Made by a program: the position numbers and the translations under genes. Below, one piece after another: positions 32,151-44,142 of a stretch of 64,000 nt of DNA. Each line of letters begins with the position of its first letter. The stretch's first letter is position 1. The DNA comes from Hygrophila difformis (lineage: Eukaryota; Streptophyta; Magnoliopsida; Lamiales; Acanthaceae): contig JAOANR010000012.1 in NCBI GenBank assembly GCA_030278955.1, forward strand, positions 1,453,858-1,517,857, given 5' to 3'. The notes under the pieces were generated by a model. That model was given only the letters and a program-made list of their open reading frames with translations. It ran no database searches and had not been told where the DNA came from.

Positions 32151-35100
32151 TGAAACTTTTGACAAATTTCATTAACACGAGTATTTTTCAATAAAATATA
32201 TCAGGATTGAATTTATTAAAATGAAAAGAATTATGATTCGCGGGAAAGGGGTTTAGGGATATATTAAGAGTGCCACTTTTTATTACTCAGGTGGGGTGCT
32301 TTTAATTTCAAATGGCGCTGCAGTCCTCTCATGTCATGAAACTTTTGACAAGTCTCATGGTACAACCGGGATAGATTGACTTTCAGCCTGTCACACTGAA
32401 GGTCCCCGGCATATGTGCCATGATACTTCTCATGATTTCATGTCATGAGATTACCTACCATGAAACTTTCGGCAGATTCCCACTACATGAGTATTTTCTG
32501 AAAAATCACATTTTTATTTACTCGTGCTAAGAAACTGTGCCCCCGAAAGCGCACGGAGTCAAAAATTGCAGTATTTATAGTAAGTACCGGATCGTTCACT
32601 GGAGGATGTGCGATGGAAGCAGGGCCCACGCCGTTTACTAAGATTTTCCACTCGGTTACTCGATTCGAGTTTGTGATTGACTATCAACTACTTGACAGAA
32701 TTTAAACTAGATTATGAAAGCAATTAAAATGAAGCAGATAAAATTATTCTATAAAGCGGATTAAATTTAATCTAAGGAAGCAATAAAATTATTCTAGGAA
32801 AGCGGTTAAAATTATCTAAGAAAGCAGATTTAAATTATGACAGAAGGGACAGGAAGAAAAGAATAAAGATTGGACAAGATTCAGATGAAACATAGTTAAA
32901 CTTCCATTTTGTTACACAGATCTTAGCTTGGGATAATCCGTCAGTTAGCTAATTCTCATGCTCTCTATACCATGTTCCCTTTAACAGACAGGTACTTACA
33001 GCAAGAGTTTACATGCTCTTAAGAAAAAAAATTCTAAGATACCACAGACGCATAACTACCCTTGCAATGCATTGCTAAGGTATGTTAATTATCTGTGGTG
33101 GACAAGCAACACCTGACACATCATTAGTTGAAGTGTCAAGTACTGCTATCATTCCCCCATGTCACGCCCAAAGATTCTAATCAAGCCCTGAACTATCCCT
33201 TAACTATCAGTCCTAGTAGCAGTTACACAACTCTCAATACAACCGAGTGACCTCTAGAGAAAGTAGTTAAAAGAAAGCGGTAAAAGAAAGCGGTAAAGAA
33301 AGCATTTAAAATCCTATCACTCGGAGGTTTTTGAAAGTCTGACCCTGGTAGTAAAAGAAAGCCCCCAGTCAGAATGACCGGATGTGGATCAAGAATTCCC
33401 TATTCTCGGTGAACCGCTCGCAGTGTTCACTTCTCGTCGGGTGGTTATGAGATACAAACTAATGAAACGAACTAATAAATTAGTTCGTTCCGGATGCACT
33501 CACTCAGGACTCAAAAATAGGATTTGGCAGAAGAAGATAGCAGTTGAAAGAATACTCAACCCTACCTTAGAAAATATCCAAGGCCCGAATGTTGTTCCTC
33601 TAGTGTTATCTATCACACCTTGTCGGAATCCAAGTGGAATCTGACCCAGTGCAATATTTAATACAAGATTTCCAACAAACAGCAATTTTGGAAAATAATA
33701 AATCTGAAAATCATTCCCTATCAGGTACTAGACTCTCAATAAGAACACAGACCCTTTCAGTCTAGGCGAGACCTAATCGCTGACTCTGCTTCTAATTTCC
33801 CAAAATCAATCCCCAGTCGGATGTGAATTAGTCATAACTGTGGAATTTATCCCTTACTAAGATCCGGTTTTTATAAAGGAATTTTTGTTGGAAATTTATT
33901 ATGAGACATCTGATTTAAATCATGACTTCTATGTCCAAGGGAAGGATCCCAAAATAATAATGACCACAATATCTACATAATAATATCATGCATAAATTTA
34001 TAAGGAAGTGTAAAATTAAATAACCCAAAATATAAGGTGGGTTTAGACAGAAGTTGACACACAGAGATGGAATAGCCGGAGATGAGAAGAATTTATTGGC
34101 TAAAAAGATGGCAAAACGATTGGGTGGACTGCAAACATCTGCTGTCCAATTTCCCTCTCATTTGGATGGAATGATTTTTAGACAGAAAGGAATTCCAAGT
34201 GACGGTGACCGCCGTCATTCAGCTCCCTTTTGTCTGTGAATAGAAGAAAAACCCACATATTTTCTTGTTGTAATAATTCTCAAATAATGTTGGTCGACAT
34301 CATTTACTAATACTACAACTTGAATTCAGGTTTTGAAATTAAGATAAAGAGAATAAAACTGTATCCGGATAGGAGTCAGCTGAGCAGCTATTATAATCCC
34401 GGATGGACGAACCGCCAAGGCTTCCACCGGCCACTATCCAGACCATGCAAAATAACATCTAATAATTAATATACAGACCACGAGCTAGTTATCCGTGTGT
34501 GAATACCCGCCAACATTAATCTGGTATATTCCTTATTAGCTGTTTCACACAACACGGAAAAGACAAAATAAATAAATAAAAGAAAATATTTTTGGGTCAT
34601 CTTGTATGAGAGACATTGGTTTCTCATGCAAGGATATGGAATTGATTCCATATTCACTCTTTATGTCTAAATAATCACTCATTCCATAATTAATTAATTA
34701 CAGTCCGGATTATATACTTAGATCATTAGAGTTTAATCATTTGTAGAAAAATCTTTTAATGGAAAATTGAACAAAGTTCTTTATATCAAATTAATCATGG
34801 GTTGAGATCATTGGATTTCAACCTCAAAATGTTAATATAAAGGTTCAATTAATTAATGGAGTGAGATGAAGAATAAAAATTGGCAACAAGGTGCCACTTT
34901 GTCGCGGAATAGAATTTGTGTCGCGGACCATGGGTCCGCGAAAAGGGTTTCGCGACAAAGGGGTGGGAAATAAGAGGAATTAATATTTTGAAAATTAGAG
35001 TTTGTTTTGTCGCTAAGCAGAAATTTTGTCGCGGAACATGGTTCCGCGACAAAGGGGGTATAGCGACAAAGGGGTTGAAAATTGGTAAGGACATAATTCC

Positions 35101-38070
35101 TGGTCGCGGAATAAGGATTTTGTCGCGGTACGTGGTTCCGCGACAAAGATTCCGCGACAGAGTCCTCCCAGAGTAAAATTACAAGTATTTGGGTCCTTGG
35201 TCGCTAATCAAGGATTTTGTCGCGGAACGTGGTTCCGCGACAAGAGTTGCATCGCGACCAAGGGGTTTCAAAAATTAATGGCAAGGCATAATTTTCTGTC
35301 TCGGAATAAAATTTTGTCGCGAAACGTGGTTCCGCGACAAGGGTATTCCGCGACAAAAGCTATGCAGACAAAATGCAAGAATTTGGTCCTTTGTCGCTAA
35401 ACATGGATTTTGTCGCGGAACGTGGTTCCGCGACAAAGGTTGCATCGCGACAAAGGGTTTTAAAGTTTATAAAAATTTTGGCAGCATAACCCCTAATATT
35501 GCATTACATGGGTGTGCGTTGTGATCCGTGGGATCACAACGGGAAAAATTACGTTGCAACCCGTGGGGTTGCAACGTGCAACCTGATGCAATACAATATA
35601 GGAAATGCAATTTTAAAATAAATATGCACAAACATTTTAATAACATCCCTTTCTAGATTTATTATACTAGAACTAAAAATAAAATAAAATAAAACAACAT
35701 CCAAAATAAAAAGAAAAATAAAAGCAACTACTAAACTAAAAAGCAAGATAAAACACACTGGAACAAAAATCTGAAAAAGATAAACTAAGCTAATAAACCT
35801 ATCAAGGGATAATATCAAATGATTATGCATTTATTAAAATAAGGAAAGCAATAAAACCTAACTACAATACCAAAACATGGTTCAACATACACCCATTAAT
35901 TAAATGTTTGAAACCCACAAACTACAAAATATAAAACTGGAAAAATAAAAGTGAACACTAGCTACACTAATTTATTACAAAGCATAAATTAAAGCTAAGC
36001 TAAAATCTACATCTACAATGCATAAAAATAAACTAAACTACCTACTCTAACCTATTTTTGGAGAGCACAGTGGTGCCTCCAAAGAACAGTGAAAATAAAC
36101 TATAGTGTAGCTAGGTTACTGTTCAAGGGGGTGTGAGGATATATTTATAGATGAGTAGGAAAGCCCTAGGCCCATTAGAGGCCCACCTGGTCGCTAAACA
36201 ATTGTTTTGTCGCGGAACAAATTGGCTAGGGACAAAACACTTTTTAGCTCCAAGATGGCGCCCAGGAGGGGCGGGAGCTCGAGGTCCGAGGGGAAGAAGA
36301 CGAAAATCCATACTTGCGGGAGCAGAGGTCCCTGGAGCTTCCACTAGATTCAGGGGAATTTGAAAAAAGGGGGTGGGTCACGTGAGAGCTGCATTTTTCT
36401 CTCACTGGCGCGGAGTAGGGTTGTCGCGGTAGGCTGTCTCTGTCGGGGAAGACTTTGTCGCGGTCGCGGTACACTTTGTCGCGGAACATTGTTCCGCGAC
36501 ACAATTTTTGTGTCTTACTCCTCTCACAGTCGCGGAGCAATTTTCTGGGCGCGGAGCATTTTTTTGGTCGCGGAGCACTTGGTCGCGATGTACTACTCCG
36601 CGACAAAGATTTAATTTTCTCTTTCTCCTCTTTCTTTTCTCTTTCATTCATCCTCTTTCCTCCATTTCTTTCCTCCATTTTCGTTTCTTTCTTTCCCCAA
36701 ATTTCTCTCTTCCAGTTTTCTTCTTCTTCTATTCTTTCATCTTCTTCGTGTTCTTCGTTCTTCTTCTCACAGATTTAAATTTCTTCTCCATCCTTCTCCT
36801 CCTCCATTTTCTTTCCTCGTTCCATTTCTCTGTCTCTCTCGTTTCTTTTTCTTTGTTCGTCTTCCTTCTCCATTTTCGTTTTCAGTTTTCCAATTTTTCT
36901 TGCTTCGTTTTTCTTCAATCGAGGGCTGCCGAGGCGCTGGGGTGACGGCCAGAGATGGAAGCGCCTGGTGGTGTTGGGGGAAGGGAGATACGGCGGAGGC
37001 AGGTGGTCAGAGTGGCGACTGGAGGTGATGAAGATGGGGGGCGGAGCAGCGGTTGCTCGGTGGCCGCTGGGGTGTTGGAGAAGGTAGGGGCTGCCGGAGA
37101 TGGAGAGATGGTGGAGATGGGTTGCGATAGTGGTTGGGCTTGGAAAATGGAGGGGGATGGGTTGGCCGGATGTGGTGGCTGGATGTGGGCGAGGGAGGTG
37201 GAAATGGTGGTGTGGATGCGTTGGCGGTGGTTGAGGAGGCGGAAGGCGGCGGCCGGACGGAGATGGATGACTGTGGATGGAGGCGGCGGAGGTGTGGAGG
37301 GTTTGGTTTGATTTTGGGATTTTGTTGTGTTGGAAGGGTGGTGGCCGCCGGTGGCTGATGAGGATGGGATTGGTGGTGGTGAAATGGGCGGAAATGGGGG
37401 CTGTTTGGTGTTGGTCGGAGATGGTGAGGGTGGTCGGAAATGGGTGGCCGGCGGCGAGGCGGCGGCGGCGGCGCAGTGGCGGCGGCTAGGGTTAGGGTTA
37501 GGGTTGATGGTTGTAATGGTATTGGGCTTGTGGGTGTTGGATTGGGCTAGAATTAATGGTTGGAGTGGGCTTTGATGTGGTTTGGGCTGATGGACTCAAA
37601 CTCTTGGACTGGACCAAATTAAACTAAAACACCTGCAATTAATTAAACTGGATTAGTGGACCAATTTATTTAATTAAGGCAGAAAATAGAAATAAAACGA
37701 AACATAGAAAAATAAATATATACATCAAAATATGAAATAAAATAATAATATAAGTATATTTATTTCCACTTGATTATTTGGCTAGTGATTCGTTTAATGG
37801 ACCCGTGTTCCACCGAACAAATATTACTAGACCATAATTATCAAATGTGGGATTTTTGATATTTTTATCATGTTTTTGGGTTTTTTAATATAAATTTAAT
37901 AAAATAACAATATTTTTGTATTTTTCAATACCAGCTTATTATTTATACAAATTTGCATATATCTGTCAAATTCAACTGCTTTCTTATTTAAATAAGACCG
38001 GAATGCGATCAAATGTCCGTATTAGACACGGAAATAGATTGAAAATAATGGTCAATTTTAGCCATTATCA
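32151..38070 (-). repeat. 5' LTR (copy B) of the LARD-like element
   Basis: Near-identical to copy A with offset 8,766, rising to 8,773 after a 7-bp insertion at about 35579-35585 beside the second alternative dyad. Periodic dyads begin at 34920, 35028, 35122, 35219, 35316, 35412, 35518 and 35553; the first has one arm damaged (CCGCGAAAAG). U3 dyads lie at about 36191-36608 and the TATA box at 36140-36150. As the 5' LTR it is the one that would drive the element. Confidence 0.93.
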
Positions 38071-39318
38071 GGCGTCCTTGGTTGCCCTGCTGATTCGCAT
38101 TCTGCTGCTGATTTTGCTGTTGGTTTTGATTCTGCGGTGGCGGAGGTCGTTGGTTCTGGTTCTGATTCGGCGGCCTAAATTGGTTCTGAGGGGGTCTATA
38201 CCCCTGGTTATTTCCGTTCCGCCCGTTTTGGTTCTGAGGCTGTTCCGGCCCCATGACCAAATCTTCCCTCTTTGTTATGTTCTCCATCCTCGTTCGGCAA
38301 TCCCGACGAATGTGACCCATTCGACCACATCGGAAGCAAGCGCCCTGTTGAGGGCATCCCCTCGCCAGATGGGGTCGTCCACATCTTGGGCAAGGTGGTA
38401 CCGGTTCTTCTTGGTTAAACCTCCTCCCATTGTTGGTTTGTTGTGGCCTATTCGACCCTCTCCGCTGTTCGTTCTTTCCCGTGTTGTTCTCGCTTCTCGC
38501 GTCCCGGTTCCTCTTGTCTTGGGACCCCTGCTGGACTCCCCACTCACCCTTCTCTTCAGTTGTTGCACATGCGCTACTGCCACAGCGCGGTCATACACAG
38601 CTTGCAAATCGGGGTAGTGTACCCCCGCGATCACCTCGCGAACAGACAGGTTCAGTCTCATCTCGAACTTCTGTGCTTTCTCTGCATCCGTGGGTACTAG
38701 CCTTGGTGCGAACCTTACTAGCTCCTTGAAACGAGTGTAGTACTCCTGCACAGTATGGCCTCCTTGCTTCAGCGACAAGAATTCCTCAAACATCGCCGAT
38801 TTAGTACTCAAGGGATAGAGTCGATCCCTGAGTAGTTCCATCATTTCCGCCCAAGAGTAGGGCTCGTCATCTTCAGTCAGCTTGGCTTGAGTTGCCTGCC
38901 ACCAGTCGTCCGCTTCGCCTCCCAAGTAGTACGAAGCGACGTGCACTCTCTCTCCTTCCGGACATTTGACTGCTCCCAGCAACTTGTCGAAGGTTCGGAT
39001 CCACTCCTCCAGTTTAGCTGGATCCTCCTCACCAGCGTAGTGGGGCGGCTGGTAAGGATTCACCATTGCCAAGTAGTTAGGGCGAGCCTGTGGCGGAGGT
39101 ACCGCCGCAGCTTGCCCTTGATTGACTTGCGCGTTCCCTAGCGCAACGAAAACCTCTTCTATCGTCCGAAGACGATCGCCCACATTGTTCGGTGCGGGGG
39201 CGTCCTGCGCACCTTGGGGTTGTTCCTCTACAGGTTGAGCCGGTTCCGTGACATTTGGAGGTGTTTCAGTAGTGGTTTGGGGAGCGGTTTGAGTTCTTCC
39301 TCTTCCTCTGGGTGCCAT
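38071..39318 (-). pseudogene. gag: Layer-0 gypsy gag, frameshifted and interrupted
   Basis: Starts at the ATG at 39318 (MAPRGRGRTQ) and reads a retrotransposon gag domain (WIRTFDKLL, ASYYLGGEADDWW, VQEYYTRFKELVRFAP). At about 38550 the frame shifts by one base. The continuing frame carries a zinc knuckle (CFRCGRMGHIRRDC) preceded by a second Cys cluster, then a Gln/Asn/Pro-rich tail. The tail runs into the LARD insertion at 38070. Gag would form the particle and bind RNA. This copy is dead: one frameshift plus an insertion that separates it from pol. Confidence 0.85.
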
Positions 39319-39661
39319 TCTGGTACAAATATGGTGGATTAGGACTTGTGAAATTAGCATATAGTCTAAACAATTTCTATAAACGTGTATGTGTTTTTTA
39401 ATTTAGCACGTGGTGCTCGATCGAACTAAGAAGCGCCGTACGCTTCTGGGTTTTATTTTATTTTATTCTATTTTATTTCGATTTTTTTTCGTCGGACAGA
39501 TCTGTCCAGATTTTATTATTATTATTATTTTTCTTTTTTTTGATTTATTATAAGTAAATCGGGCATTTTATTCCCTTAAACGAAATTTTAGTACAAGCGG
39601 GAAGGTATACAAAAGTAGAAATATTTTCCTAGCAAAATAGTATCTACTATAAATAGAGTCC

Positions 39662-39997
39662 CTAGCGTCTCAAGACGTCCTCCGGTGGGGTAGCGGGATC
39701 CTCCTCCGGGTCTTCCTCCTCCGAGCTTGGCGGCAGTAGATCGTCAAAGATGGTGTTCAAGTCTTGCCCATGAGCATCGATGTGTTCCATCAGGATTAGG
39801 TTTTGCGTAGTGAGGGTTTGGACTTGGCGTTCGAGTTGGTTTATGCGGTGGTGATCCGCCTCTCTCAAGTTGCCCATGTGGTGCAGATTTGCCTCCAAGT
39901 GAGCCATACGATGTTTCATTTGTTCTATAGTTTGTTGTGAATCAAGGTGAACGTTAATCATTTTGATCATCAAGTTCATCATATCTTGACTAGCCAT
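39662..39997 (-). CDS. Small coiled-coil ORF upstream of gag
   Basis: 111 codons from ATG 39997. The N-terminal two thirds is heptad-like and rich in Met, Gln, His and Leu; the C-terminus is acidic (SSEEEDPEEDP). It lies between the primer site of the layer-0 element and its gag, in the same orientation, where most gypsy elements have only leader. Function unknown. The frame is intact although the neighbouring gag is broken. Confidence 0.5.
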   Translation of the reverse strand: MASQDMMNLMIKMINVHLDSQQTIEQMKHRMAHLEANLHHMGNLREADHHRINQLERQVQTLTTQNLILMEHIDAHGQDLNTIFDDLLPPSSEEEDPEEDPATPPEDVLRR

Positions 39998-40020
39998 CTA
40001 GCGCAAGCAAAAGATCTAAG

Positions 40021-40111
40021 TTAATATTCGCCAAGATTCTAGGTTAACTTCGCCAAGATTCTAAGTTAAAATTCGCCAAGATTCTAAGTTAAAATTCGCC
40101 AAGATTCTAAG
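40021..40111. repeat. Tandem repeat, four 22-23-bp units
   Basis: TTAAAATTCGCCAAGATTCT plus AAG, repeated four times; the last two units are identical. It lies in the leader of the layer-0 element. Confidence 0.9.
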
Positions 40112-40320
40112 TTCTTTACATAAAGGAGATGCAATATGCAAATGCAAATGATGATTCCCCCCAAAAATAGTTCATGCACTATATATATATTTTTTTCCAT
40201 GGGTTTTAAAATAAAAAAAATTTTTCCATGGAAATAATACTTTAAAATTTAAAATAATAATCAAAATATTAATAGTAGTTTAAAAATAATAATGGTTTAA
40301 AAATAATAGTTTAAAAATAG

Positions 40321-40336
40321 CCGGGCTCTGATACCA
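40321..40336 (-). other. Primer binding site, initiator tRNA-Met type
   Basis: Minus-strand TGGTATCAGAGCCCGG, 3 nt from the LTR end. It identifies the 5' end of the layer-0 element and its orientation. Confidence 0.85.
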
Positions 40337-40339
40337 ACT

Positions 40340-43300
40340 TATAACACCCCGGTTTTTTGTCACCCAGGTCGGGATGTCACCGCCACACCTCCCTAGTAAG
40401 ACACGGTTTCTCCGGCTTACTAAAGAGATGCAAAGCTAGGTATTTCAGTAATTAAAAATATTTAAAACATTTGCAACAGCCCATACAATATAGTCTCGAA
40501 ATAATAATATCATAATGCAGCAGAAATAATATTTAAGTATAATATTGCAGCGGAAATGTAAATAAGACCGACATGGTCAAAACACGGGTTAAACAGGCCC
40601 GTTTATTCTATAGTCTAATGCAAGAATTTAATAATAAAGTTTCGCAAAATATAGTTTCCCCCAAGCATGAACGTGCTCATGTTTGTTCCACATACTCTGT
40701 AAGGAAAAAGGAAAAATAAACGGTTTGGTCAGCACAACTTGCTGAGTAAGTTAACACATGCATGATCGTAGGGTTTAAAAGCCATTAATTTAATATTTAC
40801 ATATAAACATGATAATAAGCCATAAATAATTCAACTTAATCATCTAACCAATTTGCATAATATTTTATGTCACTAGACAACAATACATTTAGCACAATTT
40901 AATATGAAAGCCATAATTAATTCAAACAAAGCATTTAACAATTTAAACGACAACTATAAACAATCCAATTTAATTTAAATTCCCCATTACATCCCCGATT
41001 TAGTAACTTCAAGTGTTTCACGATTGCATCGCGATCTCAACAAGTTTAGCCGGAAACCGGCGGCCGCAGCCGTATCTGCCATACCCAGTACCACTCAGGA
41101 GCCTCGGGAAACCCATATGGATATTCACGAGAGTGTAGGCCATATATCTCATGCCGTTTTGGCAATATCATATATCAATTTTCGCGCGGAGTCACCATCG
41201 TCCATAAAGGCACGAAGTGAAGCAGTTAGGGGGCACCCTGCAGAGCACTCACCCCTAATTTTAATTTATCAAGTTTGTAAGGGGATTTATTTATGAAAAT
41301 TCTGGTTCCACTAAATTTATTAAGAAAAGATTTCGACTCGTTTCAACCCTAAAGGCTAATTCCATCGTTTCAACAAAATTTCAAGATTTGACCTGGTAAA
41401 CCGCTGTTTACTATAAAATTAATTTAAAATCAGATTTAAGTCCAAAAATTCTGAAAATTTACCACTGATTAGGAAACATCGAGATGAACAACTTTTGTGT
41501 TTTAACTTTTTCAATCCGAGATACCGAAATAGTCAAAAACGTCAGTTTTCGTCATATCACTGATCTGTCCGAATTTCGTGTACAGCAGTTCAAGATTTTC
41601 AAGATCTACCATAGCGAATCAACTCTAAACTTAAAGAAATTTTACAGAGACCATCTTAAGACATTTGTCTACAACTTTGATGTTCGGCTAAAGATCTAAA
41701 TCGGCCTAGAACCCTAGTCAAAAACGTCATCAAGTTCAGACCTAAGTTCTGTCAAGAAATTCAAGATCCAAATCTTAGCAGTTCGTTTGAGGACTTTTAA
41801 GCATTCGGAAAAATTAGAGAAAATCGTTGCGCCGGTAGAAATCACATGTTGACAGATTTTCGAAAGTTTTGATTAAGCTTTTAGGTTTACGTGTTTTATT
41901 ACTCCCAAACCATGTAAGTGTCAACTTACAGATTCCTAGTCATCCGGGATCATCGATTTTGGAGGCGTGGCTTCCAGTCCACCGTTTATCCTCTCCGTTC
42001 GTCGGGTTCTTCGTTCTAGATCCGATTCGGGGTGTAGAGAAGAAAAGAAGAGAGTTAGGGTTTCGTTTTTGGATTAAAAACAAATGGATGAATGGATCAG
42101 ACTTACCACGACATTGGAAGACTTCCGAATTCGTCCAAACAGTCTCCGGCTTGGTTTTGGTGCCTCCGATGACTTCCGGATCTAGGGTTTTGTATATAGA
42201 GAGTATCGTAGGGTTTTGAAAAGTGTTCGGAGCTTCCAAGAGGTGTTATTTATAGATAGGCACGACCTAGGGATGTCAAAGGTCGGCCTTGGGGAGTCTT
42301 GAGCCGAAAGGTGTTCAACCGAAGTCGGAAAATCCGGATTCGGGCGAGTGAATCTCGCGACCGACGAATCTGTCGCGTGGCGCGGTCGTGGCGCGCCGTT
42401 TCCCCCTTCATCGCGCGACCCTCGCCTGGACTTCGGTCCGGGCGGGTCGTGCGATCCGTCGTGCCTTTCCTCCTCTCTTTCGGACTTCTATCCCTCTATG
42501 CTCCCGGATTCCGATTTCCGGGCCATCTTTGGGTTTACGGAATAGGAACCCCGTATCGTCATTTCCCTCAGATCTAAATTTATGTTTGGACTCAGAGACC
42601 ATCTTAAGACATTTTTCTACAACTTTCATGTTCGGCTAAAGATCTAAATCGGCCTAGAACCCTAGTCAAAAACGTCATCAAGTTCAGACCTAAGTTCTGT
42701 CAAGAAATTCAAGATCCAAATCTTAGCAATTCGGTTTCGGGTTGATTTCATATACCAAATCATCATGAAAATTTCTGAAAATTTTACAGGAGATAGATCT
42801 AAGCCTTAGGAACGTTTTTCGTGTTTTAAGTTTCCTCGTTTGAAGAATTTTAAGGTTCGGAAAAATTAGACAAAATCACTGCGCCGGTAGAAATCACATG
42901 TTGACAGATTTTCGAAAGTTTTGATTAAGCTTTTAGGTTTACGTGTTTCAATTACTCCCAAACCATGTAAGTGTCAACTTACAGATTCCTAGTCGTCCGG
43001 GATCGTCGATTTCGGAGGCGTGGCTTCCAGTCCACCGTTTATCCTCTCCGTTCGTCGGGTTCTTCGTTCTAGATCCGATTCGGGGTGTAGAGAAAAAAAG
43101 AAGAGAGTTAGGGTTTCGTTTTTGGATTAAAAATGAGATGGATGAATGGATCAGACTTACCACGACGTTGGAAGACTTCCGAATTCCTCCAAACAGTCTC
43201 CGGCTTGGTTTTGGTGCCTCCGATGACTTCCGGATCTAGGGTTTTGTGTATAGAGAGTATCGTAGGGTTTTGAAAAGTGTTCGGGGATTCCAAGAGGTGT

Positions 43301-43907
43301 TATTTATAGATAGGCACGACCTAGGGACGTCCAAGGTCGGCCTTGGGGAGTCTTGAGCCGAAAGGTGTTCAACCGAAGTCGGAAAATCCGGATTCGGGCG
43401 AGTGAATCTCGCGACCGGTGAATCTATCGCGTGGCGTGGTCGTGGCGCGCCGTTTCCCCCTTCACTGTGCGGCCACCGCGCGGCCCTCGCCAGGATTTCG
43501 GTTCGGGCGGGTCGTGCGATCCGTCATGCCTTTTCTCCTCTCTTTCGGACTTCTATCCCTCTATGCTCCCCGATTCCGATTTCCGGGCCATCTTTGGGTT
43601 TACGGAATAGGAACCCCGTATCGTCATTTCCCTCGGATCTAAATTTATGTTTGGACTCGAGTTTTCGAGTCCATTGGTATCAGGTACACGTGTAACAATT
43701 TATTTACCTTTATTTAATTCTTTTTATTTAATTAAATTCCTTTAATTCCTTTTTAAGTTAAATTTTATTTCTCATTTCTTTATCTTTATTTATTTAGTGT
43801 ATTTATTTATTATTTATTTATTTATTATTTACTTATTTATTGTTTATTTATTTATTGTTTATTTATTTAATTATTTATTTTATGTTGCAAAATTCTCGGG
43901 TATTACA
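40340..43907 (-). repeat. 5' LTR of the layer-0 gypsy element (3.6 kb)
   Basis: On the minus strand it starts TGTAATACCCGAG (43907) and ends GGGGTGTTATA (40340; the expected terminal CA has become TA), followed by AGT and the primer site. It contains a large tandem duplication with two TATA boxes. Near its start (43720-43890) is an ATTTATTT-type low-complexity stretch. Confidence 0.8.
41649..43661 (-). repeat. Tandem duplication inside the layer-0 LTR
   Basis: Unit 1 (41649-42596) and unit 2 (42597-about 43661) are nearly identical over most of their length; unit 2 has about 120 bp extra near 42735-42850. Each unit holds a TATA box (minus strand; 42247-42254 and 43301-43308) with identical surroundings (GAGGTGTTATTTATAGATAG) and a GC-rich stretch upstream. 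The LTR therefore has two complete promoter copies. Confidence 0.9.
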
Positions 43908-44142
43908 TTAACAGATGAGCTTATATCCGTCAGATGAGCTAAAGGAGAGCACAGACCGTGCCTCCTACGGAGTGGCCTACAATCAACCATTATATTGTCC
44001 TAGAATGGATCGTGGCAAAGCCATATAGGTGTTCTCTGATGTCTTCCCCACGGTTTGGGGCCCAATCGCTCGCCTTGGCTCCCTCCATGGGAAGGCCCCG
44101 CATCCATCATGGAGCGAGTGCACTCAAAATTCGACTGTGGCC
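43908..44142. other. Short spacer, unidentified
   Basis: Between the layer-0 LTR and the copia element. Mixed composition with CCGTGCCTCC and CCCCACGGTTTGGGGCCC; nothing recognised. Confidence 0.3.

Larger units (their letters stand above)
23385..38070 (-). mobile_element. Non-autonomous LARD-like element with 5.9-kb LTRs
   Basis: Minus-strand element: 5' LTR 38070-32151, primer site 32150-32133, interior 32150-29298, 3' LTR 29297-23385. The LTRs (5,920 and 5,913 bp) differ by roughly 20 substitutions by eye plus one 7-bp indel, so insertion was recent. The interior has no gag, pol or env and keeps only leader, hairpin modules and 3' non-coding sequence, so it must rely on proteins from a relative, plausibly an Athila-like element such as the one at 1-11120. 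The flanks ACGCC and ACTTC (minus-strand sense) are not a clean 5-bp duplication. Confidence 0.92.

Noticed and set aside
23380..38075. Target-site duplication of the 5.9-kb-LTR element
   Set aside because: The flanks ACGCC and ACTTC (minus sense) share only 3 of 5 positions; not claimed.
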